Below, piece by piece: positions 18,869 through 32,400 of a stretch of 64,000 nt of DNA (positions are counted from its first letter, which is position 1; the number at the start of each line of letters is the position of its first letter). The stretch comes from Branchiostoma floridae (Eukaryota > Chordata > Leptocardii > Amphioxiformes > Branchiostomatidae): NCBI RefSeq assembly GCF_000003815.2, contig NC_049987.1:11926778-11990777 (forward strand), given 5' to 3'. The notes under the pieces were generated by a model, which made no database searches, had not been told where the DNA came from, and saw only the letters and a list, made by a program, of their open reading frames with translations. Position numbers and translations under genes: made by a program.

Positions 18869-21800
18869 ATGGCAGACGATTTGCAAGATGAATGGTGGTT
18901 GCAAGACGACGACGATGATTCTGCAAGCAAGAAAGGTTTGCTGCCGGCTAGTTCTATGTTTTTAATACCTTATGTATTGTTGTGTTCATATGGACTTGAT
19001 AATAATGTACACAAAGCTCCGTGTTCCAAAATATGCCACCCTTATTCCTGCCCCCCTCGGGCCCCTCCCCATTTTCGGCAAAAATATAAGCACGTGGGAG
19101 AGGACCTGTTCGGACACGAGGCCATATCGAAGTTTCTGTATCTTTTCCAGACTTGTTGGAAGCTGAAGCATTATCTATTGATCATAAGTAACAGGAGGTT
19201 TAACCTCATTGATAACAGTTACGGATATCTGAATAAATGCTAGAGTATCCACGTTCTTTCAACAAGGATTTTTTTACGTAGGCTAGCGTTTATTTATTTA
19301 TTTATTGGTTTGGCTGCACCGAACACACAGCCAGGGCTGCCCAACTAGCCTATGGCTATTACAAAGGGCTAGCCCTGGTGACAAACACATAAACAATACA
19401 AATTTAAAAAAAAAAGAACATTTGTATGTACATGGTGTAGGATAACTTACATATCATCTAAAATGGAGTATATAACATCATATCATCGACAACAATATTT
19501 GCAATGAGAGGTCATGGTCAGTATATACACGTGTATGACTAATTTACCATGCGTAAGGGTTGCCTAGACATTCCCACAGTTTTCTTTTGAAAGAAGCAGT
19601 GGAGGTGGCTGTGCGAGTAGCAGTAGGGAGAGTGTTCCAGAGTGCTGTTGCTCTGTAGATGAATGTTTTCTGGCCTCTGGTGGACTTAGTGAGTTCAGAT
19701 GTCAGGTGGTCGCTGTTCCTGAGGGAGTAACGTGACTCGGTAGCAGACGCACGGGTTCTGGGTATCAGGGTTTGAAGGTGTGGAGGGCAGTGACCGTTGA
19801 GGAGCTTGTATAGGGTGACAGCGGTGTGGAATTGTCGTCGGAACTGCAGTGGGCTAGCGTTAACTTTAAGTTTATATGACTTAACGTTATATTTTAAGTG
19901 GATAACGTTATGTTTGTTACCATTTACCAGCAATATTACTCCATCACCATCATCATCGTGTTCCACACAGTCATCCTATATATGATGAATTCTATTTGTC
20001 CAGTTGAACCTCCACAAACAAATGAGAACAACCGTAAACCAGCAAAAGCAAAGTTGAAGAAGACCACTCCCAAGACTGCCACAAAACCCAGACCAGCCCA
20101 AGACACAGTCAAGAGGAGACATGAGGATGTGCCTGACCCAAGTGTCTCAAATAAGAAAAAAAGAAGGAGGAATAAGGTAGGCATATTTCCGTCTCAGCTC
20201 ATTCATGGTTTGAAGGGGGTAATACGTCAGGTTGAAGGGCCCTGACCATTCCTATTGTATTGCCAGGGGTTTAACTTTGACATATTACCCACAGTTCATT
20301 ACACTGTGAATGTGCACTTCGAAACATAACTAGCTGATACCCAAATACAGTGATGTTTCAACTGCCAACTGTTACCAGCCTGTCTTCTGCAATTTTGTGC
20401 CAAGCAATGAATACAGGTCACAAAATGTGTAAAATGTGGTCTGTAAATACAGTTGAAGGTTTTACAAGACTAACCTATGTTTTACAGAAGAAGATCAGTG
20501 AGCAGCTTACCTCTGAGCCTACCACCCCAAGCCCAGCTGATGTGATGTCAATTCTCCTAAGGGGTCAGAAGATGGAGCTGACAGCAGTGGAAATGGAGGA
20601 ACTCACACTTGAAGGTAGGGAGACTTAAAGGTTTCATCCGTTTACCTTCCTTTATATTTTTAGTCACATTCATACTAGCTTTGTTAAAGTATAACATTAA
20701 ATCTGTTTGGAAATTTGTGAACCGCAAAAGACAAAACAAGTTCTCCATGTGTGTATTGTGCAGCATAATGACCAAGATGTAGAGTTATATACCATTTGTT
20801 CTCATAATTGCTCTCTGTAACTGTAAGATAGGATTTTATGTATTATATGTACCTGGAAGAAGATCCACAGTACTAATTGTATGAATACTCCATTATGTGG
20901 CTGCAACAGTAAGTACAAAACCATGAATAAGATATTGTGTTTTATGATTGTCTTGTATTTTCTTCTTTCCAGACAATCACTTCTTGTCCCCAAATGACCT
21001 CTCCCACACAAGTATCTCATCATATCTGAAGGAAGGTAAGAAATTGTACTCTTATTTAACATACTTGTTCATTTATTTCTACCTTGAACAGAAATCCATC
21101 ACTTTCACAGAATGTTGATAGTTTTAATTTTTTTTCCAATGACATAGTTGTTCCAGACTGGCTGTCCCTTGTAGACCCCCATGAAGCAAAGGGGGCCCCT
21201 TTGGTGTTGGTTTTGGCAGGTGCAGCCAAGAGAGCTGTTGATCTGAATAGGTCTGTTGTCTGTGTGTTGGTCTGTTGTAACTGTCAGAGTTTTAGTATGT
21301 CATAGCTTTAGCATGAAAGACAGCTTAGCATGTACCAAGAAGATTGTTGTTACATTCATTTGCTTGAGTTATAACCAAGCCAATGAAACACAAACACTTT
21401 TTGTCTTCTGTACTTTTCTAAGATTGTAATTGTGACTGTACTATAGGGAGACTTTATAAATACAGCATGTCCATTTGTTTATTTCTATGTCCAATGATGA
21501 TGTGGAAGAAAAGGGTAAACTGTACTTAATGGTATGAATTTTTCATCTACGACTAAGCAAACCATTTCCTTCATGTTTTTCTTTTCAACAGAGATTCTGC
21601 AACGTTCAGAGGGAAGGCCAGATCTATAAAACTGTTTGCCAAACACATAAAGGTAAAAAACTATAATGCAATGTAAAATGTTTGCAGTGGCTTGATTTTC
21701 ACAGTTTTTATGATTGATCTTACCTGTATTTCATGTTTTCATAGTAAAATGATTTAGGGAACTAAGGAAAAAGAGACATTACTGAGGGTGTGAATTTCAG

Positions 21801-22904
21801 ACATGAACCTGTTGTTTTTTCAGGTGCAAGATCAGGTGGAACAGCTGTCTAAACAGGTGGCGCACCTGGCTGTGGGGACACCTGCGAGGGTAGCCACTCT
21901 TGTGGAGGAAGGTAGGAAACATAGATTATAGTATACACTACAGTTTGACATGAGATCACTCACTGACAGTGATGGTAGTATTCAGATTGTCGTTACTGCA
22001 TTACACAGATGGTGTTGAAGTTTGGAATTCTAAACTTTCAATGGCTGAATTAAAAAAAAAATTCTCCAATGTACTTATTTTGGGGTTGAGCTCTGAGGAT
22101 GAACTGAACTGAACTGAACCAAACTGAACTGTATATAAGGGGATACAACCGTTAACGGCCAACTATACAAAGGCCTGACTCTGGTAACAAAGACCATACA
22201 GGTAGATGACATGTACATGAAATCAAAGTTTTAACATTCTCTCTACTTCCTAACCCTAGTGCAAGTTACTAAATGGCTACTTTAGCAGGCTGAATGTTAA
22301 CATCAATGAAACTCAGGTATATATATATATATATATATAAGTTTAAGAGTATCAAATTAATGCTGTTGTAATTGTAACACCTTAAATTGTGTCCCACTGT
22401 TTTGTGATCAGATGCTCTCAGGTTAGACCACGTGAGGTGTGTAGTTCTAGACTGGACTTACAGAGATGTAAAACTCAGGAGGCTCTGCGACATTCCAGAG
22501 GTATGGTTACAGTCTCTTTATATATCTCCTTATATTCCTTTGTTTTACCTGTCTCTTTTACATGACATCTTTTGCTTTAGGTTTTAGATTCACAAAATCA
22601 GCTTTCTGGTAACAAATTTTATAGGTATTCAACACTGTAATTCTATTTTGTTGATGATAAGTGTAGAAATTTGATATCTTGACATATCATGTCTTGAGTT
22701 AATGCAAGATGTTTTTAATGTCCTCATGCTTATTTCTGCTGTAAACAATTGTCTGTAGCAGGTACAAGATAAAGCAGTATAAACTATTTCTTAACCTGTT
22801 TATTTCTGGTTACTTCCCAGGTACGAGATGATCTGTTCCAGCTTCTTAGAAAACATCTCATCCCACTAGCGAAGGACGGCATACTGAAATTTGGACTTTT
22901 CTAG
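18869..22904 (+). CDS. CMSS1: CMSS1 orthologue, ribosomal small-subunit biogenesis protein
   Basis: Nine coding exons: 18869-18935, 20004-20176, 20488-20614, 20973-21035, 21148-21250, 21592-21652, 21824-21911, 22412-22500, 22821-22904. All are GT-AG with matching phases and give 284 codons plus stop; the vertebrate protein is about 280 residues. The N-terminus MADDLQDEWW matches vertebrate CMSS1. Exon 2 is a Lys/Arg-rich nucleolar-type linker. Exons 3-9 form the Cms1 domain, a relative of the DEAD-helicase fold, with SRYL-type SSYLKE, IKLFAKHIK, GTPARVATLVEE, VVLDWTYRDVKLR and the conserved C-terminal LKFGLF. Yeast Cms1 belongs to the SSU processome. An in-frame ATG at 18839 exists, but MADDL fits homologues and has the context CAAGATGGC, similar to a TISU/YY1 element. 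A polyA signal is at 23053. Confidence 0.93.
19291..19852 (-). mobile_element. 5'-truncated CR1-type LINE fragment in CMSS1 intron 1
   Basis: Bounded by the 10 bp direct repeat GGCTAGCGTT (19281-19290 and 19853-19862), a target-site duplication. On the minus strand it encodes only the extreme C-terminal part of a CR1-like reverse transcriptase (CPPHLQTLIPRT, ALWNTLP, SFKRKL, similar to the LINE B end). It has a short 3' UTR and a (TAAA)n tail next to 19291. It is antisense to CMSS1. Dead on arrival by 5' truncation. Confidence 0.85.
22095..22210 (-). repeat. CR1-like 3' UTR remnant with GAACT-type tail
   Basis: A GAACT repeat near 22095-22130 is followed by GGCCAACTATACAAAGGCC...GTAACAAAGACC. 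That resembles the 3' UTR of the CR1 fragment at 19310-19395 (CCAACTAGCC...GGTGACAAACAC). It is an old 3' end left in a CMSS1 intron. A similar GAACT run stands alone near 37565-37585. Confidence 0.45.
22319..22339. repeat. (AT)n microsatellite
   Basis: A pure AT dinucleotide run in the CMSS1 intron before exon 8. Confidence 0.9.
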
Positions 22905-23052
22905 ACCTACAGATAAATAGTGTCTCTGCCAATGTGCCCAAAATAATACCTGCTTGATCTAAAGCAAAAACAACTATATTGTGTCAAATACAGGTATCAA
23001 ACTGAAGCAAAACTGATATGTGAGTCACTTGGTTGGTTAAAAAAGCTACTTT

Positions 23053-23058
23053 AATAAA
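23053..23058 (+). promoter_or_regulatory. CMSS1 polyadenylation signal
   Basis: AATAAA about 150 nt after the CMSS1 stop codon, the first such signal downstream. A second AATAAA lies near 23302. Confidence 0.6.
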
Positions 23059-24114
23059 CATTTGTTCTAAAAGTATGTGTCTGGGAGTACAATACTTTCA
23101 AATTACCATGTTTTTATGTATTATTCTGCAGTACTGAACAAAATTACTGGGTGGCGTCACTAAGTGAAGATCAGCTTGTGGATGCTAAAGCACAGGTGAA
23201 AAAAACTGTAGTATCAAGTGATCTGATATCTGTTGGTGTGTTTCCCTGTTTGTGTTACCAAAGTGCAGTCAAAAGTGGCATAAAGGCTTGGCTGTTTCCT
23301 GAATAAAGGTGACATTTGTGTGATTCAATGTCTTTTGCAGTATTGGCCCAAGAAGGAAAAAATTTGATTGTGTATTAATTCAGTATGTCATAAAGTCAGT
23401 CCCTCCATATGGGGTCTTAGTTGGTGTGAAGGTAACAACATTGCTGCATCTTGGACTTAAGATAGAAAATTGCACATGTAAACACTGAGGCCTCTGGTCC
23501 ATGGTATAACCTGTCATCATGCATTGTGTTGCATGGATGCATAGCCTGGCCTAATCAATAGATGAGGAAAATAGTTGTTTTTTTTAAACATCTCTATCCA
23601 CACACTCAGACTGTTCATAGTACTTGTTGAAAAAGCTAGGGGGATTTCCCTGGTACAATGAACATACTGTGCGTATGTAGCATCTTTCTTCTCAGTGTAA
23701 GAAAACCTCTTCAATTGAGGTTTCTTTCACATTATAGACGAGATGTTTTGGGTCCTTGCAAAGACAGGTACAAGGTATGGCTGTACCGAACAAGGCACTG
23801 TTGGCTTATAAATACAAATGTACATTGTCCCCTATCAAGGAGTGCAGCCTTACCAGGAGCATGCACATTGAGATTTCCATCTCCCATGGTTTGGCCCCGG
23901 ATTTTCTAACCCACTGACTGTGTGATCCAGCCATGGGGTTACTAACAACTAGACCATTGCACAAAACTGGATAGTATTGTGCCAAACCATGGCTTTGTCA
24001 AATATCATTCTCAGCTCCTTTAAAATTAAAGCCTTGTTTTCTAAGGCATACATAAAAACCCAACACACCTATCGAGAACAGTAGGGGTGACCCGGTGTGT
24101 TGGCTGAAAACACG

Positions 24115-24380
24115 AGCTGTAGCTAGCTTGCTTCGCAGACTTTCGGAGTGGTGGTGTTATTTTTTTGCGGAGCACTGATTCGGGTTTTTCAACATGGGCT
24201 AAGGTTTTCTATGTTGGGGAAGGAAGTTGGCCGGGAGAGGGAGTTTTACCGCCCCCGAGGGGCCAACTCCCTTCCCCAGCATTCGTAGAGTAGCTCATTT
24301 TGAAAAAAATAAAAACGAATCGGCGCTTCCAAAAAAATAAAAAATAGCACCTCCGAAAGTCTGCGAAGGAGGCTAAGCTG
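24115..24380. mobile_element. Inverted-repeat element, 'CTTCGCAGAC' family, copy 1
   Basis: Long imperfect arms (about 24115-24190 and 24305-24380) share CTTCGCAGACTTTCGGAG, T-rich runs and a GATTCG motif. A second hairpin lies inside (near 24214-24280, GGGGAAGG...CCTTCCCC). It is non-coding, so a MITE or foldback element. The same terminal TTCGCAGAC and inverted GTCTGCGAAGGAGGCTAA recur at 45404-45588. Confidence 0.6.
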
Positions 24381-26442
24381 TGGCGAACCTACGTTACACA
24401 GCTGGCAATCGAAAATGCGCCAGGCTTCGTACTCATCAGTTTGAGGTCAACCGCTTTACCTTTTCACTCTAGCTTCACATATCCCATGACAAACATCGCA
24501 TAACCTCCTATACGACAAAATAAGCGATGTGGATACCAAAGTAAACCTCCGTTTCAGTCAGCTAAGACAGTTTGTTGGACAGCTCCAAGCCCTGGGTGCT
24601 CCAGTAGACGTGGAAACGTCAGGAACATTTGCAGATGCATCAGTACAAAATGTCACAGCTGGCGCACGATTAGGGGAGAGAGGGAAGATGTTGACTTTTT
24701 GTACACACTTAGAATCCACGGGTCTTGTGAGGATCGCTCTAAAAGGTTTGCAGGGCTTTAACTTAATCACCTGGACATTTTTAAGGATGGACGTTGTCAA
24801 AACAACTTACGTATTACCATAAATCATTTCGACCTTGCCTAAGAGCTAAATGGGGATGAATTTTATCTTTCACTTGTGCTATGTGTACTATTACTAGGAA
24901 ACGTTTCTACTGTGTTTATTTTTGGAGCGAAGAAATGATTACAAAGCAACGCGTGTTGACCTTGATAACGTGACGAAAGATAGCCGGTTATAAGAAGGAA
25001 ACGTATTTCACAAAGCTGGCATGCGTCCACTTCCCCCCTTTTAATTGCTTCGACTTTATACAGTCCGACGGCATGTTAACTCGCCGTATAATGCGATAGA
25101 AAATGTCCGAAGTTTGGAAATCTATCAAATGTAATTGGCGCTTTCATTCAGTACTATTCATTGACGGAATGACTGGGTGATTAAAAACCATACATAGCGG
25201 ACGAGAAGAGATGTTTTCTAATTTATTTCATATCACAGCCAATTTCAAGCCGATTCCCATGTACCTCATGCCGTCTGGAGTTGAGTTGATGGTACATTAG
25301 CGCAACAGGTATTCCCCTGGGGTTTGTCAGGGGTAATTAGGCGCCTCCTCCATCAGCGTTACTTTGGACCTTCCGACCCTCTCTTGTTACCTTAATTTCA
25401 TTAAGGATGGGCCAGGGAAAGAGCATGACTGGACATGGATGTCTGTACAACTTGTTAATAGTGTCTTTTGTGTTCCCGTTCTCCTTTTGCTATTTCAAGT
25501 TTCTTACACACGTTTTTTGTCAAGGCGTTTTGGTCGTGTTTGTTTATCGCCTGAAGGTCGCCGAAATGTAAAATAGCAAGAGCAGCGTATTTCTCCAAAA
25601 CAGTTTTTACCCGTCACATTATACAGGGCTCGGGCAGTCGGGGTCCTGTGCACATCAGCTGATCTTGATATTATAAACTCGCCCACTACTGCCGAAAAAT
25701 TTCCAGCTCTCAGAACAGTCTGCCGATCGATTTTTCTACTAGTCATAAACTCCACCCGTATTGTGTAATGTTCAATATGATATGTCACATGTAGGGCGAA
25801 CTATAGTTAACTGGGCTAAAGGAAAGACGTAAACGTCAGTGTGATCCATAAGTGATGGGGTCGGTGCGTCTGTCTTGACCTTCAGCACATTCCAGGTCAC
25901 TAAATGGTAATTAACATGAATGGGCCTGGGAGACAGTGAAAATGGAAGGAAGATGAACTCACTCTGTGTGCATATTAACATGTCTCCTCGGACAGACGGC
26001 TCTTCTACCATGTATACAAGTGGATGAGCCAACAGGTATTCCTTTTCGATGACCCAATATATTGTAACACAGACAACTAAGGCTTTTCTATACTTTCTCC
26101 ATATCAAGTTTTTTGTAAATCTAGAATGTAGCTGTTGTTTTGTTTGCAGTTCGTAGTGTGAACCTGTAAGATGTTTAAAAATATACAAAAAGGAAAAAAA
26201 ATGACAATACTAAATGTGAAATGAATTCGTATCATATATTTGGCACACGTACTTGTAATTTATGGCTTGTCGTTTATCAAAGTAAATAGGTGACATAAAT
26301 TAATATTTTCTTGTGGCATTTCATCTTGGCATTTAATATTTGCACAATTCACTTCATCAAATATCACAAAATGAAAATAATAATCATAAATAATAGCTCT
26401 TTGCCAGGTTCTTTCTTTATGACGTCACATCCGGGATGAACG

Positions 26443-29400
26443 TCACTTCCGTCCCAGGACGGCGTCCACGGTGTCCCTGTACACAGCGTCCCCTGGCGGC
26501 TTCCTCTGTCCTCCAGCTAGGAACTTGGCCATGTTGGGCTGGGCGGCCACGCGGTCTCGGAACTCCTGTAGGGCGGGAGGGGGTATATCATACATGTAAT
26601 TTATGCACATGTTACGTCTATGTGAAAAAGAAGAGTGTAGAACACACGGATAAGCCAATTCAACGAACATAAAACACTCACTTCAGTACAGTTAGTATGT
26701 TAGCCTGATATCTAGCCGTTATAGCTCCCGAGTCTCTTCTGTCCTCTCTGCAACAGAAGAGATTCGGGAGCTATAATACGGCTGGGTACCAGGCTATTAG
26801 CTAGTATGTGCGCTAGTAAGTATAGAAATTTGAAATGGTTTAAAGTCGTTCCACCATGTATAACCTATGATTTATTTACATTAAGAGAGTAGCACTAAGA
26901 ACCAGTACAAAAAGCAGCAAACGTGTATTATGAGGACAAAAAAAACACGAAAAAAGAGCCTGCTATTGAGGCTAGCAAAATCTCGAGGTCAAACATTGGA
27001 TCTACGGCAGAGGGTGGAATTCGATGATATCATAAAGTCGAAGTAAAGTGTTTATTGGCTTATTCGGAACCGAGTGTATCCGTAAAATTTCTGAAACATA
27101 TCGCCCCGATGAAAATAAACTTAACAGTTCGTCAGCACATCGCAAGACGATAAGAAACGGTTTGTCCCTAATCCTTACCGATGAAACGACGTGACAACAG
27201 TTATCAATAGAGTAGGGAGCATCACACAGGGATGAGCTATCAATAGAGACAAATTACAGCTTATTACAAAACAATAGCGTGGAGACGATTTTATGGTGGG
27301 GCAACAATCCCAACCTAAAGCCCTACACCGGGGAGAAATCACTATCAGCCCATCCGTTCTAAAGAAGCACCAGTATTTTACACATAACACCCTATACTTC
27401 TTCTTTATGTAGGATTTTTTTTCTGTCTACAAGCATCTCTAGTTATCAGAGCATGACAGAATATACCGTTCAGCAGCAAAATAGAAACGATTGTAAGCAT
27501 TGATTGTGTGGGTTTTACTGCAGGAATCTTCGCTCGGTATCGATTCCCATTTGGTCGGACATCAAAAGTACATGAAAACCTTTTCTATGTCCGAAGTACG
27601 TGCGTCTAGTGCCTTCGATTTCCTATGTTGTAAATGGGTCTGATGACAGTGGATATCTTCGACAATTGTACGTGTTTGGTAGTGGCATAGGCTAGGAAAT
27701 AGATGGTACAAAAGGTATAATAAAAGAATGAAAATGAAATATATAAACGTTCCATTTAGGCAAGTGTCTCTGCCAGTTAGAACAAAATGTTCGCGGTCGA
27801 TTTATGTTCACGGTTTTCGCGGTGGCCACTTCACCGCGAACTTAAAACCACCGCGAACACTCCATTTTCCCGCTACCGCGAAAGTAGATCCCCGCGAACT
27901 TAAATGCATTTACAGTAACTCACTGTTTTGAAGTCAAACAATATAACAGAGAGATGGGCATGAGCCCATGTGTTGTAGTTTTTCTATCCTTTATCATTCA
28001 CTATTTGAGTACAGAAACTGTCACCAAATTGTGAATAAGTACATCGTAACCTGTACTTACACATTCTTCCACGAGTACGCATTTTCCACAATATTTCATA
28101 ATTTCTAATTGAGTATTCAATGTCAAACAGACCCATATGTTGTTACCTGAGAAGCTAAGCAAGGTCTCACTAGACGTGACGTTACGTATGTGACACGCGC
28201 CGTAATCTCCACCAGTGCCCTGACCCCACTGTTGTGAGTACGTTTCAGCACCAAGGACAGGACACAACAAGTATTTCGCAGTATCGCAAACTTCTGAATC
28301 ACGTTGTGGCTGTGAACATGCTTCGTTCTGTATTGGTATGGCATCAATTAATGTTGAGGACTTTCTTTGAAAAAACAACACATTTCCCATCAATTTCTAC
28401 TACATAATTTGGCCACATTGTGACACATATTCATTTTTTAACCAAACGTTGGTACCAACTTTCGGTTCAGTCCCTGACTAGGAACGGTTCTGGCCCTGAA
28501 TTGTGCATTTTTTAAAGAAATGCCAGTTCTAATGTATCAATCTATATGCGAGCCCAGTGGTAAACCAGGCGGAAACGCCAGGCCCTTTACGTGACATATT
28601 GTGGAACATCTGCATTCGATTAAAATTCGGGATGTTACTCGCCATTAATAGGGAAGACCACTGGAGGATCGGTTCCAAGGTGCAAAATAAATACATAACA
28701 AAATTAATTTCTTTTTTAAATAACCCTTATCCCAAACGCAAGTCTTTCAAGGCCTCTGTACATTCACTAATCATACACTAAAAAGCATACCGAGATTTGT
28801 TTTCAAATTTGGTTTTCTGCAAAAGTTGTGGAAAGAACTTCATTTCATGACGATCTCGAGAAACATTTCTACCTTGAGACTGTCCCCGTTTGTGTTTGTG
28901 AACACATTGAACAGCGTCGGGGCGAGACTTGTGCTTTCAGTAATGGTGAAATTGACAGACGATTGTGCTGAGGACCGCCTGGGCCATTAGGGTTAGATCT
29001 ACTTACAACTCTAAAAGCCACTCAAGTCAGCTTTTCGTCAATCGTTAAAGTTGTTTTCCCTCCTTAAAACATCATCAAGTCAGCTTTCAGTGGAAAACGC
29101 CTCAGCAGTCCATAGTTGTTTTCCCCTCTTTAAAAGATCATCATTTTGCTTCATTATTATGGGATGGACTGGAGTGGATGGATGTTTGCATTCGCGGACA
29201 GCGTTCATTGATGAGGTTGAAGTTGAGGACTAGCCTGGGTACCATCCTTCATATATATAGTAACCACTGGCTTATTCTTTTCATCCGTGGTGTTCATACC
29301 AATAGTTAGGAACTTAACATTACAGGTTCATTTAGAATATAGAGATTCAAGGCTGTTATTCTATTTCTTTAGCTAGTAGAATTTCAAGATTTATTTTATA

Positions 29401-32400
29401 TCTCTATTTTTTTAGTTTATAGTCGCCATATAAAAGTCACTGTATATTTGTCGCGTCAGTAAAACTTCTATGAAGTCGTTCTCACCATATAATTCTACTG
29501 GCTATGATCCAGCGCGCAAACAAAGACAAGCCCCCGGACGAGACGCAGACTCCCCGGGGACCACACAATCCCATCATCGCGATGGAATTAGTAGGGAGTG
29601 AGCAAATATGATTACCGATCCCGCCTCGCTTCGTGATCGGGTTAGCGACCCCTGATTGACCTCATTTGACCTATGATGACAGATTGCTTATTATCAAGTC
29701 AACAGCGTCACATCTATTTCCACGCTTGGATGGCTGCGTTTGGTTTCAATTTAAATTGAAAGTTTTGTATCTATTATGCGTTTACGTACACTATTCTGTA
29801 GTAGCCTTCATCAGGCCTTTTTACTGGGGCGTGGATCGTAGAAAAGGGGAATAATTGGCCGAAAGTCAAACCGTGGAAAGGTTAAAGTTTCCTGCTATGG
29901 GGACTAAACTGTCCAACGAACCCTATACTGGCTATAGCCAGTGTAGGTAAGGTCCTTAGATGTTGGAACGAGAGTACGGAATCTCGTTCACAGGCTGGGA
30001 ATATCCCAGGGTTCAATTGTGCCGGTACCCGGATGTTGGTCTGTCACGATAGTCAGGGTGTCAAAAAACATAAGGCTTCCATTTATTGACTTGGTGACAG
30101 ATTATGCGAATTTTATCAAAGGCCTTGTATTGAAAGGAATATTATAAGTCATATCGCATTTAGCTAAGATACCACCTCACCCACACCCAAAAATCGAGTG
30201 GTCAAAGCGTCAAGTGGTCAAAGCGTCCTGAACAAAAAGTTCATTTATCAGCAATTCTATCTACAATATGACAAAAAGGCCGTATTCTAATTCTAATGGC
30301 ACAACCATTCGTTGTTTTTTTTTTTAAATTTGGTACGACAAAAAAATCAGGTATGGTGTAGAAATGAACAATGAAATATGGCCAGACACAGAGGGCCCAT
30401 TTTATTTTGGCTCACTATCGGGAATCGAACCAGGGTCGTTACGATCCGAGTCAATCGCGCGTCCCCTGATTGCCGAACCCCGAAATTAAACCGCTTTCCC
30501 GTTAATGTCGTCCGTGGAAATTGGGCCATTGACTCCGTTCCGAGGTCATCAGTCATCAGTGTATTACGACAGGCGGTTAACTGCTGGGTAGTGTCCATAA
30601 TTAGGACGTGAGTACGGTTAGATTGGTTTATATAAAATATGATGCATTACTCTAGAAATGACACACTCAGAAAACAGACTCTAGAAGTTAACAGCATAAC
30701 TGTCAACTTCGCCAGTAGGGAGCACGGCATTGTTTACATCATGGTTCAAAAATCGACTTTTCCGACCAGCGGAAGCTCATACCCATGTACACACTATGCA
30801 GCTGAAGTACGCACGATTATTTGTACATCTTCATCTACCTTTCTTTTAAATTTACTCTCAACATTGACAAAACAATTAATAGCTAGGTGTTCTGTGCTCA
30901 AGTAAGATTGATACCGTGCGCCCTTAATGGTCGCTAATTTCCTGTCGTCTCTTCACGATGATTATACATTTGTAGCTACAAATAAGAGAGAACGTATGGT
31001 GATAGACATGCTATTGGTATGACTTACCTGAATTCAATTCTGCTCTATATAACACAGTATTAGTGGTAGAGGAAGACGGCACTTACCCATCAAGTATACT
31101 TATTTCTGTCAGTTATCTAAAGGTTAGCGGAAGTACATTCATCTTCTGTTAGTGACAGCGCACAATCAATGGTGTGCTGTTCTCGTCCGGAGCAATTTGC
31201 TATTTTTAAAGATATAATCTCCTCATTTCACGCACTGTTGTCGTCTAAAGCCGGACTATGTGTTGATCTGACACGAGCCAAAAGGTTATTAACACTTTTA
31301 ATGATATATATGCAAAAGCTTAACCTCCAAGCAGATGTATGATGGTTTGTTGGTTAGTATCGTGCGTTTTTATACCGTAAATCTTGAAATGTTCGCCGTC
31401 GTTTTGGATTTGGGATGACCTGTCCACCATTAATTAACTCACGACACCGCAAATATGCGTTTTCCATGTATTGATACCGTAGAACGTATGAAAAATACCG
31501 AACACTTCGTGTACCTGAAGTTTAGGATAATCTTTAAGAAGCTCCGGGAACACTTCATCCACACTAAGAAGCGCCTCGAACAGCAAGACGTCTGCCATGG
31601 ACAGAGACCCGCCCACCAGGAAACCTGTGCCGTTGTCTTGGAGGACCTGGAAGACGTGAAGACATGTAGTTATCCTATATTCTTAAGAAATGTTTAGAAT
31701 GATCCGAATTCGCGCGTTTGACGTCATCTGCAGACGTTGAAATTGAGACAGATTAAATATAATTTAGCCCTCATCAACAGTACAATAAAATCATCACGCG
31801 CAAGTTAAGGAATATTCATATTCATTCTTATCGGTTACTAGAGATGGGACTGAGTGAGTATCGGTTGATCTGCAATAAATGGGTGAAACTATCTTCAAAT
31901 GCTTAATTTACAAATCATTTTAACTGATTGATTGCGAGGGCCAGCTTCTTGTAGTTCTACAGCTACAGTGACCTACACCATAGGAAATGCGCTAAACATA
32001 CTCTAAATCTCACGTACCTGAACATAGTTTGAACCTAAACATACTTAAAACGGAAATTTAACATATGCATGTAGTACTTTACCTATGACTATGAGGAATA
32101 TGCCTTCAAATATTCTCAGTCTCGCTACAGTTGTGTGTGATTATCTATGTCGGGACAATACTAGAAATACAGACACCGTTCGCCCTACATATTGGTATCT
32201 GATATTGGACTGGCCTGTTGGCTTCTGTCTGAGCATGATGACCACGGCATATTTTGCATCCGTTTCATCCCAGACGTAGATCAGGCCTGACAGGGCGGTA
32301 AGTGCCTGTGGCGGCACCGGGGCGGGCTGCTGCAGAATTTTCTATGAAGTTTCATTTGCACAACGTGACCAACATGACGAAAAGGCCAGAAACTCTTTCT

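Larger units (their letters stand above)
22905..26442. other. 3' intergenic region between convergent CMSS1 and GST
   Basis: No gene recognised. CMSS1 has AATAAA at 23053-23058, about 150 nt after its stop. The remainder holds degraded repeats and one clear inverted-repeat element (24115-24380). The minus-strand AATAAA of the GST gene should lie just below 26443 in the AT-rich 26190-26400, but I did not fix it. Open frames here are short and without recognisable domains. Confidence 0.5.
26566..31514. other. GST intron (4.9 kb), no nested gene seen
   Basis: No convincing coding exon. It holds a short palindromic element (26701-26796), a CCGCGAAC-repeat patch, half of a 'TAGCCTGGGTACCATCC' element at about 29231 and a tRNA-like fragment. 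Other open frames are short and featureless. Confidence 0.5.
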
